In this document: piece after piece, positions 27,685 through 35,269 of the stretch
Position numbering within the stretch: the first letter of the stretch is position 1
Layout: each line of letters opens with the position of its first letter
Assembly: GCA_036732005.1 (NCBI GenBank)
Contig: DAINDF010000002.1
Span: forward strand, 62,001 to 126,000
Direction of reading: 5' to 3'
DNA: 64,000 nucleotides
From: UBA1926 sp036732005
Lineage (GTDB): Bacteria; Planctomycetota; Phycisphaerae; Phycisphaerales; UBA1924
Notes under the pieces: generated by a model
Told to the model about the DNA's origin: nothing
Database searches by the model: none
What the model saw: only the letters and a program-made list of their open reading frames with translations
Program-made: the position numbers and the translations under genes

Positions 27685-28120
27685 GTCCCGGGCCGTCCCC
27701 GGGACCAAGGAGGTCGAGGGGCCGGAGGCCTGCGCGACCGCCGTTTGGATTGGGAGCTCGCGTCGGGGGGGGGCGTTGGGGTCGCGGCTTCTAACTCGTG
27801 GGGATCGCTTATCCGGGCGTCGTGGGGGGACCGAGGAGCCCCCCACGACGCAAGGACACCGGCCGGGCCATGGTGGGCCCGGTTCCGGCGGCGATCGCCG
27901 CGCGGCCATGCGGAGAAGGCCGCGCGATTTGCCCGGGCGTCGGACGGAGACGACCCCGGGCCGGACCGGCGGGCTTTGGCCCGCAAATGCGGCGTCACGG
28001 GGGGCCGCGGCAGAGGGAACGCGGGGCATTCACCCCGCGGGGAGTCGGGGCCCCACGGGGCCGAGAGCAAGGCACGCCGGGCACGCCGCCCGGCGGGAGA
28101 CGGGACCGGGGTTCACCCCG
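27685..28120 (+). repeat. Array of perfect hairpins (possible structured leader or ncRNA)
   Basis: Perfect inverted repeats in order: 27685-27705 (8-bp arms, 5-nt loop), 27720-27730 (GGCC-GGA-GGCC), 27817-27851 (13-bp arms, 9-nt loop ACCGAGGAG), 27899-27926 (9-bp arms, loop ATGCGGAGAA), a GCCCGGG/CCCGGGC pair from about 27931, 28021-28038 (6-bp arms, 6-nt loop), 28077-28093 (6-bp arms) and 28107-28120 (CGGGG-TTCA-CCCCG). Several loops contain GGA. None is followed by a T-run, so these are not ordinary terminators. Upstream of dcd and downstream of a candidate promoter, the region could be a structured 5' leader or a separate RNA. Confidence 0.45.
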
Positions 28121-28142
28121 CCCCGGACGGGAGGTCACGGCC

Positions 28143-28715
28143 ATGGCCGTGCTGTGCGATACCCAGATCCGCGAGTTGATCACGATCGAGCCGCTGGCCG
28201 AGCCGGCGAAGCGCCCGGGAACGATTTCCTACGGCGTGTCGTCGTACGGGTACGACATCCGTGTGGGCACGAAGTTCAAGATCTTCACCCCCAGCCCCCG
28301 GGGCGGGGGCATCGCGGTGGTCGATCCCAAGCGCTTCGACGACCGGTTCATGGTGGAGGTCGATACGGCGGCTGAGGGGGCGGACCATGTGATCATCCCC
28401 CCCAACTCGTTCGCCCTGTGCGAGACGGTGGAGATCTTCAGCATCCCCCGGGATGTGCTGGCGATCTGCGTGGGCAAGAGCACTTATGCGCGGTGCGGGC
28501 TGATCGTGAATGTGACGCCGCTCGAACCCGAGTGGCGGGGCAAGGTGACGCTGGAGATCAGCAACACGACGCCGCTGCCGGCCAAGGTGTACGCGCTGGA
28601 GGGGATCGCCCAGCTGATCTTCCTGAAGGCCGACCGGGTGTGCGCGATCAGCTACGCGGACAAGGCAGGGAAGTACCAGGATCAGACGGGGTTGACGCTG
28701 CCGAAGGTGGATTGA
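28143..28715 (+). CDS. dcd: dCTP deaminase
   Basis: This 190-residue trimeric enzyme deaminates dCTP to dUTP, supplying dUMP for thymidylate synthesis. The nucleotide-binding GKSTYARCG (111-119) and the catalytic-Glu region WRGKVTLEISN (Glu138) are present, and length is normal. The ATG at 28143 has GGGAGG upstream. Its nearness to the class II ribonucleotide reductase fits a shared deoxynucleotide role. Whether it also hydrolyses dUTP, as some Dcd proteins do, cannot be told from the sequence. Confidence 0.93.
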   Translation: MAVLCDTQIRELITIEPLAEPAKRPGTISYGVSSYGYDIRVGTKFKIFTPSPRGGGIAVVDPKRFDDRFMVEVDTAAEGADHVIIPPNSFALCETVEIFSIPRDVLAICVGKSTYARCGLIVNVTPLEPEWRGKVTLEISNTTPLPAKVYALEGIAQLIFLKADRVCAISYADKAGKYQDQTGLTLPKVD

Positions 28716-28763
28716 CCAGTGAACCGCTGCAGAACTGACCGTGCCCTTTGGGGGAATCGCTCC

Positions 28764-29135
28764 ATGACGACACGAACTCCGTTGGCGGCCGCGGCGGTGT
28801 GTTTCGTGTGCTTCGCCGGCTGCATCACTGTCCCTGGCTGCTCGAATACGACGGCGGTCCGAACGAGCGAGACAAGATACCGGAGCACGAAGTGGCGGGA
28901 TGTTCAGGTGCTCACGGTTCGTCCTGATCGCTCGTTCGAGGAGATCGGATCGCTCAACACGAGCGGGTGGAAGCAGAAGAAGACCAAGGCCTTGTACGAA
29001 GATCTCCGCAAGCAGGCCGCCAAGATGGGCGCAAACGCGGTGCTCATCACGGAGTCAGGTCTCTCCGGCATCAAGGAGGAGCAGTGGCTCCGGGCCGCGG
29101 CCATCCGCTACACGGACCTGCCGGAGAAGGACTGA
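28764..29135 (+). CDS. Small lipoprotein of unknown function
   Basis: This 123-residue protein has a signal peptide with cysteine at the lipobox position (FAGC; a second Cys follows in VPGC). A compact domain follows: DVQVLTVRPDRSFEEIGSLNTSG, then KALYEDLRKQAAKMGANAVLI. The helix ending in GANAVL and the preceding strand resemble small envelope domains in which a Gly-Ala-(Asn/Asp)-Ala turn closes a beta-alpha unit; no named family is claimed. GGGGGAA lies before the ATG at 28764. It lies between dcd and nrdJ with short gaps. Confidence 0.7.
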   Translation: MTTRTPLAAAAVCFVCFAGCITVPGCSNTTAVRTSETRYRSTKWRDVQVLTVRPDRSFEEIGSLNTSGWKQKKTKALYEDLRKQAAKMGANAVLITESGLSGIKEEQWLRAAAIRYTDLPEKD

Positions 29136-29229
29136 TCAGGCTGGAATGTCGCCGCTCGGGCTGTTGTACACACGGATCGTGGAAACCCGCGGGAGTGTCC
29201 CCTCACTTCCGCCCAGTGCGTGAGCCGCC

Positions 29230-32200
29230 ATGAAGATCACACGCAAGTTCACCAAGGATGGTCAATCCCCCTTCGACACCGTCGCCTGGACGACGCGGTC
29301 GTCGAAGATCTCCAACCCCGACGGCACGGTCGTCTTCGAGATGCCCGACGCGGAGGTGCCCGAGACCTGGTCGCAGCTCGCGACGGACATCATGGTCTCC
29401 AAGTACTTCCGCAAGGCGGGCGTCCCCGAGGACGGGGGCGAGAACGGGCTGCCGGCGCCGGGGTTCGGGGCTGACGGTGGGACAGGCGTCTCGCCTGTCG
29501 GGGCTGGGGAGAAGGGGAAGAAGACAGGCGGGACGCCTGTCCCACCGAGCGGTGGGAAGGTCTCGACCGGGCCGGAGCGGAGCGCCAAGCAGGTGATCCA
29601 TCGCTTGGCCGGGTGCTGGAAGCACTGGGGCGAGAGCCACGGCTACTTCGACAGCCACAAGGACGCGCAGGCCTTCTATGACGAGCTGGTGTACATGATG
29701 GTGCACCAGATGTGCGCGCCGAACAGCCCCCAGTGGTTCAACACGGGGCTGAACTGGGCCTACGGCATCAACGGGCCGGCCCAGGGGCACTGGGTCGCCG
29801 ACCACAAGACCGGCGAACTCAAGCTCGCCGAGGACGCGTACACCCACCCGCAGCCGCACGCGTGCTTCATCCAGAGCATCTCGGACGACCTGGTGAACCC
29901 GGGCGGGATCATGGATCTGTGGACGCGGGAGGCTCGGCTGTTCAAGTACGGGAGCGGGACGGGGACGAACTTCAGCCATCTCCGTGCCGAGGGCGAGCCG
30001 CTCAGCGGAGGCGGGAAGAGCAGCGGGCTGATGAGCTGGCTGAAGATCGGCGACCGGGCGGCGGCGGCGATCAAGAGCGGCGGCACCACGCGCCGCGCGG
30101 CGAAGATGGTCTGCCTCGACATGGACCACCCCGACATCGAGTCGTTCATCAACTGGAAGGTGCGCGAGGAGATCAAGGTCGCGGCGATGGTCGAGGGGCT
30201 CAAGGCGATCGGCGCCCACCGGGCGAGCAAGGCCGATCCCGAGACCATCGGGCAGACCGCGTCGCGGCTGGGGCTTCGGCTGGATTATGACTTCAACGGC
30301 GAGGCGTATCTGACCGTCAGCGGGCAGAACTCGAACAACTCGGTGCGCATCCCTGACGAGTTCTTCGACGCCGTGGACGCGGGCGCCTCGTGGGAGACGC
30401 GCTGGCGGACGACGGGCGAGGTGGCGCGGACCTTCGACGCGGGGACGCTGTGGGAGGAGATCGCCTACGCCGCGTGGCGGTGCGCCGACCCGGGCGTGCA
30501 GTACGACGGCACGATCAACGCGTGGCACACCTGCCCGAGCGCCGGGCGGATCAACGCGTCCAATCCGTGCAGCGAGTACATGTTCCTGGACAACACGGCG
30601 TGCAACCTCGCGTCGCTGAATGTCCTGAAGTTCTACGACGCGGAGACGCGGACATTCGATGTCGAGGCCTACGAGCACGGGATCGACCTGTGGACGATGG
30701 TGCTCGAGATCAGCGTGCTGATGGCCTCGTTCCCCTCGCGGGAGATCGCCGAGCTGTCGTGGCGGTACCGCACGCTGGGGCTGGGCTACGCCAACCTCGG
30801 GGCGATGCTCATGCAGGCGGGCATCGCGTACGACTCGGACGAGGGGCGTGCGATCTGCGCGTGCCTGAGCTCGATCCTGACGGGCCGGTCCTACCGAATG
30901 AGCGCCGAACTCGCGGCCGAGCACGGGCCCTTCGCGGGCGACGCCGCCGACCGGGGCAACATGCTGCGTGTGATCCGCAACCACAGGCGGGCGGCCCACG
31001 GGGTGGCCCGGGAGAGCAACGAGTACGAGGGTCTGCGGATCACCCCCGTGCCGATCGACCACGACCTGCTCAACTCGGGGCGGGTGGCGTTGAGCAACGC
31101 GAGGGCGCTGCTGACGCACGCGACGGCCGCGTGGGACGAGGCGCTCGCGCTGGGCGAGAAGCACGGGTATCGCAACGCGCAGACGACCGTGATCGCGCCC
31201 ACCGGCACGATCGGGCTGCTGATGGACTGCGACACGACCGGCGTCGAGCCCGATTTCGCGCTCGTCAAGTTCAAGAAGCTCGCGGGCGGGGGCTACTTCA
31301 AGATCGCGAACAACTCGGTCCGGCCCGCGCTGCGGGCGCTGGGCTACTCGCCCGATCAGATCGATGAGATGATGACCTACCTGCTCGGGGCGCTCAGCCT
31401 CGAGGTGCCGATGCCCGCGGGCGACAGCGGGCAGGACCAGGGCATCGAGGAAGGCATGACCTTCGCGGCCTGGCTCCGCAGCCGCGGGGCGAGCGTCGAG
31501 GATCTCGCGGCGATCGAGGGGATGCTGCCCGGCGTGTTCGAGCTCCGGTTCGCGTTCAGCGCGTGGTCGCTGGGGGACGACGCGACGCGGCGGCTCGGGC
31601 TCGACCCGGCGAAGGCGAAGGCCGACCCCGCGTTCAACGGGCTGCGGGCGCTCGGCCTCTCGGCGACGCAAGCGGAGGAGCTGAACCGCCTGGTGTGCGG
31701 GACGCAGACCATCGAGGGCGCCCCGCACCTGCGTGAGGAGCACCTGCCGGTGTTCGACTGCGCGAACACCTGCGGGAAGATCGGCACGCGGTTCATCGCG
31801 CCAGACGGTCACATCCGCATGATGGCGGCCGCGCAGCCCTTCATCACCGGGGCGATCAGCAAGACGATCAACCTGCCGCATGACGCGACGGTGGAGGACA
31901 TCAAGGCGTGCTACCGCCTGTCGTGGGAACTCGGCCTCAAGGCGAACGCGCTGTACCGCGACGGGTGCAAGTTGAGCCAGCCCCTGAACGCCAAGGCCGA
32001 CGCCGAGCTCGACGAGGAGGACGAGGACCCTACCGAGCTCGCCGAGGCCCTCGAGGAAGTGGCCGAGGACATTGTGGCGGCGGCGACGGCGGCTGCGGTC
32101 TCTGACGCCGCCGCGGCCGTGGAGATTAAGGAGCGGATCGTGCACCGCCCGATGCGTCGGCGCCTCGCGGACACGCGGCGCTCGGTGACCCACAAGTTCA

Positions 32201-32823
32201 ATGTCGCCGGGCACGAGGGATACCTCACCGTGGGCCTGTACGACGACGGCATGCCGGGCGAGCTGTTCATCACGATGGCCAAAGAGGGCTCGACGATCGG
32301 CGGGCTCATGGACTCGCTGGGCACCGCGACGAGCGTCGCGCTGCAGTACGGCGTCCCGCTCGAGAGCATGGTGCGCAAGTTCACGCACCAGCGGTTCGAG
32401 CCCGCGGGCATGACCACCAACAAGGACATCCCTTTCGCCAAGAGCCTCGTCGACTACATCTTCCGCTGGCTCGGCATGGAGTTCCTGCCCGGGTACCGCG
32501 AGGCGAACGCCCCGCGCCGCCCGGAGGCGAAGAGCGATTCACCTAATACCGGCGGGCGGCTCGCGGGGGACGGGCAGGCGGTCCGTCCCTCGGTCCGGGC
32601 GATTCCCACCGACCCGGTTGTGCGCTCGTCCGCCGACCACGCGGAGAAGATCGTCGCGGCCCGGTCGACCGAGGGCGGCCTCGCGGTCGCGCACTCGGCG
32701 TTGTCCGACGCCCTCGACGCCGCGGGGGACGCGCCGCCCTGCGATGTCTGCGGCACGATCACCGTCCGCAGCGGCACCTGCTACAAGTGCCTGAACTGCG
32801 GCAACAGCATGGGGTGCAGCTGA
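29230..32823 (+). CDS. nrdJ: Class II (adenosylcobalamin-dependent) ribonucleotide reductase
   Basis: This 1197-residue enzyme reduces ribonucleotides using adenosylcobalamin to generate the thiyl radical, so it needs no oxygen or separate radical subunit. The barrel carries the active-site motif NPCSEY (Asn445, Cys447, Glu449), preceded by TNFSHLRAEGEPLSGGGKSSG. The downstream motif APTGTIGLLMDCDTTGVEPD is present. The C-terminal tail CDVC...CYKCLNC...GC holds the cysteine cluster typical of the long NrdJ form. Residues about 83-106 are encoded by an in-frame palindromic repeat and read as low-complexity TGVSPV...TGGTPVPP. The ATG at 29230 fits the conserved N-terminus but has a weak Shine-Dalgarno. 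A strong terminator follows at 32960-32995. Confidence 0.95.
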   Translation: MKITRKFTKDGQSPFDTVAWTTRSSKISNPDGTVVFEMPDAEVPETWSQLATDIMVSKYFRKAGVPEDGGENGLPAPGFGADGGTGVSPVGAGEKGKKTGGTPVPPSGGKVSTGPERSAKQVIHRLAGCWKHWGESHGYFDSHKDAQAFYDELVYMMVHQMCAPNSPQWFNTGLNWAYGINGPAQGHWVADHKTGELKLAEDAYTHPQPHACFIQSISDDLVNPGGIMDLWTREARLFKYGSGTGTNFSHLRAEGEPLSGGGKSSGLMSWLKIGDRAAAAIKSGGTTRRAAKMVCLDMDHPDIESFINWKVREEIKVAAMVEGLKAIGAHRASKADPETIGQTASRLGLRLDYDFNGEAYLTVSGQNSNNSVRIPDEFFDAVDAGASWETRWRTTGEVARTFDAGTLWEEIAYAAWRCADPGVQYDGTINAWHTCPSAGRINASNPCSEYMFLDNTACNLASLNVLKFYDAETRTFDVEAYEHGIDLWTMVLEISVLMASFPSREIAELSWRYRTLGLGYANLGAMLMQAGIAYDSDEGRAICACLSSILTGRSYRMSAELAAEHGPFAGDAADRGNMLRVIRNHRRAAHGVARESNEYEGLRITPVPIDHDLLNSGRVALSNARALLTHATAAWDEALALGEKHGYRNAQTTVIAPTGTIGLLMDCDTTGVEPDFALVKFKKLAGGGYFKIANNSVRPALRALGYSPDQIDEMMTYLLGALSLEVPMPAGDSGQDQGIEEGMTFAAWLRSRGASVEDLAAIEGMLPGVFELRFAFSAWSLGDDATRRLGLDPAKAKADPAFNGLRALGLSATQAEELNRLVCGTQTIEGAPHLREEHLPVFDCANTCGKIGTRFIAPDGHIRMMAAAQPFITGAISKTINLPHDATVEDIKACYRLSWELGLKANALYRDGCKLSQPLNAKADAELDEEDEDPTELAEALEEVAEDIVAAATAAAVSDAAAAVEIKERIVHRPMRRRLADTRRSVTHKFNVAGHEGYLTVGLYDDGMPGELFITMAKEGSTIGGLMDSLGTATSVALQYGVPLESMVRKFTHQRFEPAGMTTNKDIPFAKSLVDYIFRWLGMEFLPGYREANAPRRPEAKSDSPNTGGRLAGDGQAVRPSVRAIPTDPVVRSSADHAEKIVAARSTEGGLAVAHSALSDALDAAGDAPPCDVCGTITVRSGTCYKCLNCGNSMGCS
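29477..29545 (+). repeat. Nested palindromic (REP-like) element inserted in frame in nrdJ
   Basis: Two 23-bp arms (29477-29499 and 29523-29545) are inverted copies with 22 of 23 positions matching. Each arm is itself a hairpin, GACAGGCG-N3-CGCCTGTC. Read in frame the element encodes TGVSPV and TGGTPVPP, peptides I recall as recurring in planctomycete and verrucomicrobial proteins. It lies between conserved parts of the NrdJ N-terminus, adding about 23 residues without breaking the frame. Confidence 0.85.
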
Positions 32824-32959
32824 TCCGTTGAGCGGGCCCCGCCGAGCCGGCGGCGGGAGCGCCCTGCACCCATGACACGACCCGGCGACAACCGAAGATT
32901 CCGGCGACGCGGGGTTCCCACCTCCCTCCTCCCTCCCCTCCCCGCGACGCCGTGAAACA

Positions 32960-32995
32960 CCCTCGGGCGGTCCACCACGGCCCGGGGGTTTTTTT
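32960..32995 (+). terminator. Rho-independent terminator of nrdJ
   Basis: A GC-rich stem with 9-nt arms (32960-32968 pairing with 32980-32988, one G:T wobble) and an 11-nt loop is followed by seven T residues (32989-32995). Confidence 0.9.
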
Positions 32996-33045
32996 CGCGC
33001 CGTCGGAGATTCGGCCACGGGCGGGGCGCAATCGCGGGGGGGGGG

Positions 33046-33873
33046 TCAGTCCCCCAGCATCCGGAGCTCGTTCCGGAGAATCGCGGCGAGCTCGTAGTTC
33101 TCGCGGGCGATCGCCTCACGCAGCCGGTCGCGGAGCTCGGCCTTCTGGCTGATCGGGAGCTTGGGCACGAGCGAATCCCGCATGGAGCGGAGCATCGCGA
33201 CCTCGCGCGATTTCTCGAACTGCTCGGGCTCTTCGATCGTCTCGAAATGCCGCTTGAGCGACTCGATCCCCTCGTCCAGCGCGACGACGGCGGCCTTGGG
33301 CTCGTCGTCCTTGAGCGCCTGCCCGGCGCACGCCCGCGCCCGCATCATCAGGATGTAGGGGCGGACCTGTTCGAGCACCACCCGGTCGCCCTCCTCGGCG
33401 GCGTGCTCGCGGCACAGATCCGCGACGCGGAGATTCCTGGAGGTGTCGCGGATGACCCCTTCGAAGTCCTCCAGCACCAGCAGGGCGACATACCGGTGGT
33501 AGTACTGCGCGGCCTCCTCCCGCAGCGCCTGGCAGTCCTCGGCGGAGAGCCGGAGCGACGCGGGGGAGGCCTCGGCGGGTCCGAGCGTGTCTTCCTGATC
33601 CTCGCCCTCGTCTGCTTCCTCAGAATCGTCCAAAGCCCCCCCGGGCCCCGGATCCCCGGCTTCGTCCAAGCGGGCCTCGAAGTACTCCAGAAGGCTCGGG
33701 AACCCGTGGGGTCGGCGTCCGTCAGGTCGGCCCTCGGCGTGCATCTGCAGCAGCCCCAGATCAAGGCGGACCTGAATCCGGGGTTCGCCATCCACCCCCT
33801 CAATCAGGCGGACATTGATACGGCCCGGCTCAAACTCCCATTCCTCAAGCAACGGGGAGATATCGTGGTTCAC
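33046..33873 (-). CDS. UvrB/UvrC-motif protein, otherwise unknown
   Basis: This 275-residue cytoplasmic protein ends in a UvrB/UvrC interaction motif (AELRDRLREAIARENYELAAILRNELRML). This is a coiled hairpin that in other proteins mediates binding to UvrA/UvrB-like or McsB-like partners. The N-terminal part (about 1-75) is a compact domain beginning HDISPLLEEWEFEPGRINVRLI. An acidic linker and a helical central domain follow. The start is GTG at 33873, with AGGAG 7 bases upstream. It converges on nrdJ across the terminator and is divergent from the sigma factor. The role is not established; regulation of a partner by the motif is inferred. Confidence 0.7.
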   Translation of the reverse strand: MNHDISPLLEEWEFEPGRINVRLIEGVDGEPRIQVRLDLGLLQMHAEGRPDGRRPHGFPSLLEYFEARLDEAGDPGPGGALDDSEEADEGEDQEDTLGPAEASPASLRLSAEDCQALREEAAQYYHRYVALLVLEDFEGVIRDTSRNLRVADLCREHAAEEGDRVVLEQVRPYILMMRARACAGQALKDDEPKAAVVALDEGIESLKRHFETIEEPEQFEKSREVAMLRSMRDSLVPKLPISQKAELRDRLREAIARENYELAAILRNELRMLGD

Positions 33874-34073
33874 CTGTCGCTCCTGATAGGGAGATGATCG
33901 GATTGATCTTCGGAGAGTCGGCCAGTGTGCCTCCGAGAACGCAAAATGCCAGAAAATCCGTGTCCCCGCCGGGCAAATTCCGCTGATTCTCGGGGAAGAG
34001 CCGCCGAGTCGGCCCCGCGGCGGTCGATTCTGTGAGAAAGATGCGCAAACCCATTGGAATCAGGAGATTTCGA

Positions 34074-34103
34074 TTGAACGGCCTGAACCGGTCGTGATAG
34101 CAT
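34074..34103 (+). promoter_or_regulatory. Promoter of the sigma70-family gene
   Basis: TTGAAC (34074-34079) and TAGCAT (34098-34103) are spaced by 18 bp, about 90 bp upstream of the GTG start. The 322-bp gap between 33873 and 34196 holds nothing else that I can identify. Confidence 0.5.
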
Positions 34104-34195
34104 ACGGACGGTAGGTTGCTCCCGGCGAAGGCCGGGGGCAGAGAGAATCGTCATAGGAGCGACGGAGTCATCCGTCCAAAGGGTGGGTAGGACAA

Positions 34196-35140
34196 GTGAG
34201 TGGCACCAATCAACCGACGGCGTCGCCGTCCGGGCTGAAGTCCGATCTTCAGCTCTATCTCAATGAGATCAACCGGGTCGCGTTGCTGACCGCCGAGGAA
34301 GAGCGAGAGCTCGGATGGGCGATCATCAACGACAACTGCGCGGCGTCGCGGGAGCGGATGATCCGCGCCAACCTCCGCCTGGTTGTGGCGATCGCGAAGA
34401 ACTACACCAACCGCGGGCTGACGCTGACCGACCTCATCGAGGAAGGCAACATCGGCCTCATGCGGGCGGTCGAGGGCTTCGACCCCGCCCAGGGCGCCCG
34501 GTTCAGCACCTACGCCTCGTGGTGGATCAAGCAGGCGATCAAGCGGGCGCTCATCAACGCCCGTCAGCCGATCCACATCCCGGCGTACATGGTCGAACTG
34601 ATCGCCAAGTGGAAGGTCGCCAGCCGAGAGCTGGAGCGCGAACTCGGCGCCACCCCGACGCTCGAGCAACTCGCCGAGCGGATGGAGTTGCCGGTCAAGA
34701 AGGTCCGCATCATCAAGCGCGCCGTCAAGGCGTTCCGCACGCCCGCCCAGGAGGGCAACGGGGCGGACGGGGACCTGCTGCGAATGGCCGATCTCGTCGC
34801 CGATGAGCGGACGACCACCCCCGATGAGTCGGCCCTCCGCGGCGAGGAGCTCGAGGTCCTCCGGCGCCTGCTCGAGACCATCGACGATCGCGAGGCGATG
34901 ATCCTGCGGCTGCGGTTCGGTCTTGACGGGCGCGAGCCCCTGACGCTCAAGCAGATCGCCGACGAGGTGAACATCAGCCGCGAGCGGGTCCGCCAGATCG
35001 TGGACGAGGCCCTGGTGAAGCTGAACGAGCGTCTCCAGGACGCCAAGCCCACGCGGTTCTTCCGCCGGTCGTACGAGGAGAACGGGTCGGCCGACCCGGC
35101 CGCCGAGAGGCTCCGCCTCCGTGCCGCGGATGTCGGCTGA
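34196..35140 (+). CDS. RNA polymerase sigma70-family factor (RpoD/SigA-like, no region 1.1)
   Basis: This 314-residue sigma factor contains region 1.2 (SDLQLYLNEINRVALLTAEEERELG), region 2 (NLRLVVAIAKNY through GLTLTDLIEEGNIGLMRAVEGF to FSTYASWWIKQAIKRAL), region 3, and region 4 (LRLRFGLDGREPLTLKQIADEVNISRERVRQI). It lacks the long N-terminal region 1.1 of a classic RpoD, so it is a short primary-like or group 2 factor; which of the two cannot be decided from this window. The start is GTG at 34196 after GGGTGGGTAGG. A perfect terminator follows. Confidence 0.92.
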   Translation: MSGTNQPTASPSGLKSDLQLYLNEINRVALLTAEEERELGWAIINDNCAASRERMIRANLRLVVAIAKNYTNRGLTLTDLIEEGNIGLMRAVEGFDPAQGARFSTYASWWIKQAIKRALINARQPIHIPAYMVELIAKWKVASRELERELGATPTLEQLAERMELPVKKVRIIKRAVKAFRTPAQEGNGADGDLLRMADLVADERTTTPDESALRGEELEVLRRLLETIDDREAMILRLRFGLDGREPLTLKQIADEVNISRERVRQIVDEALVKLNERLQDAKPTRFFRRSYEENGSADPAAERLRLRAADVG

Positions 35141-35175
35141 TTCGCCGCGGCCCAACCAGACGCTCTCTCATCCGG

Positions 35176-35200
35176 ACCGCGCCCCACGGGCGCGGTTTTT
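35176..35200 (+). terminator. Rho-independent terminator of the sigma factor gene
   Basis: A perfect 9-bp stem ACCGCGCCC/GGGCGCGGT with loop CAC is followed by a short T-run (35196-35200), 36 bp after the stop codon. Confidence 0.88.
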
Positions 35201-35269
35201 CATGACCTCAACGGCCCCTGGCCCGTTCCGGCGTCGGGCGGCGGATAGACCCGGTGCTACCATGCGGGC

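Larger units (their letters stand above)
27237..28142. other. 906-bp non-coding stretch between the FlgI-like gene and dcd
   Basis: No open frame here has protein-like composition. The left part (27237-27530) is less GC-rich and holds candidate promoters: TTGACA on the minus strand at 27462-27467 for the FlgI-like gene, and a plus-strand promoter at 27501-27528. The right part (27680-28140) is extremely GC-rich and made of consecutive perfect inverted repeats, annotated separately. I recognise no tRNA, tmRNA, RNase P or SRP RNA. Confidence 0.6.

Noticed and set aside
27535..28140. tmRNA, RNase P RNA or SRP RNA in the non-coding stretch before dcd
   Set aside because: None of their conserved sequences (tmRNA GGTTTCGAC end, RNase P GAAAGTCC core, SRP GGAA tetraloop context) is present.
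29136..29229. Cobalamin riboswitch ahead of the B12-dependent nrdJ
   Set aside because: The gap is only 94 bp and has no B12-box-like sequence.
29203..32388. Long antisense frame over nrdJ, and a similar plus-strand one over the secretin gene (46531-49506)
   Set aside because: Same reason: low-complexity arginine/valine-rich translation opposite a clear protein. They were not reported as genes.
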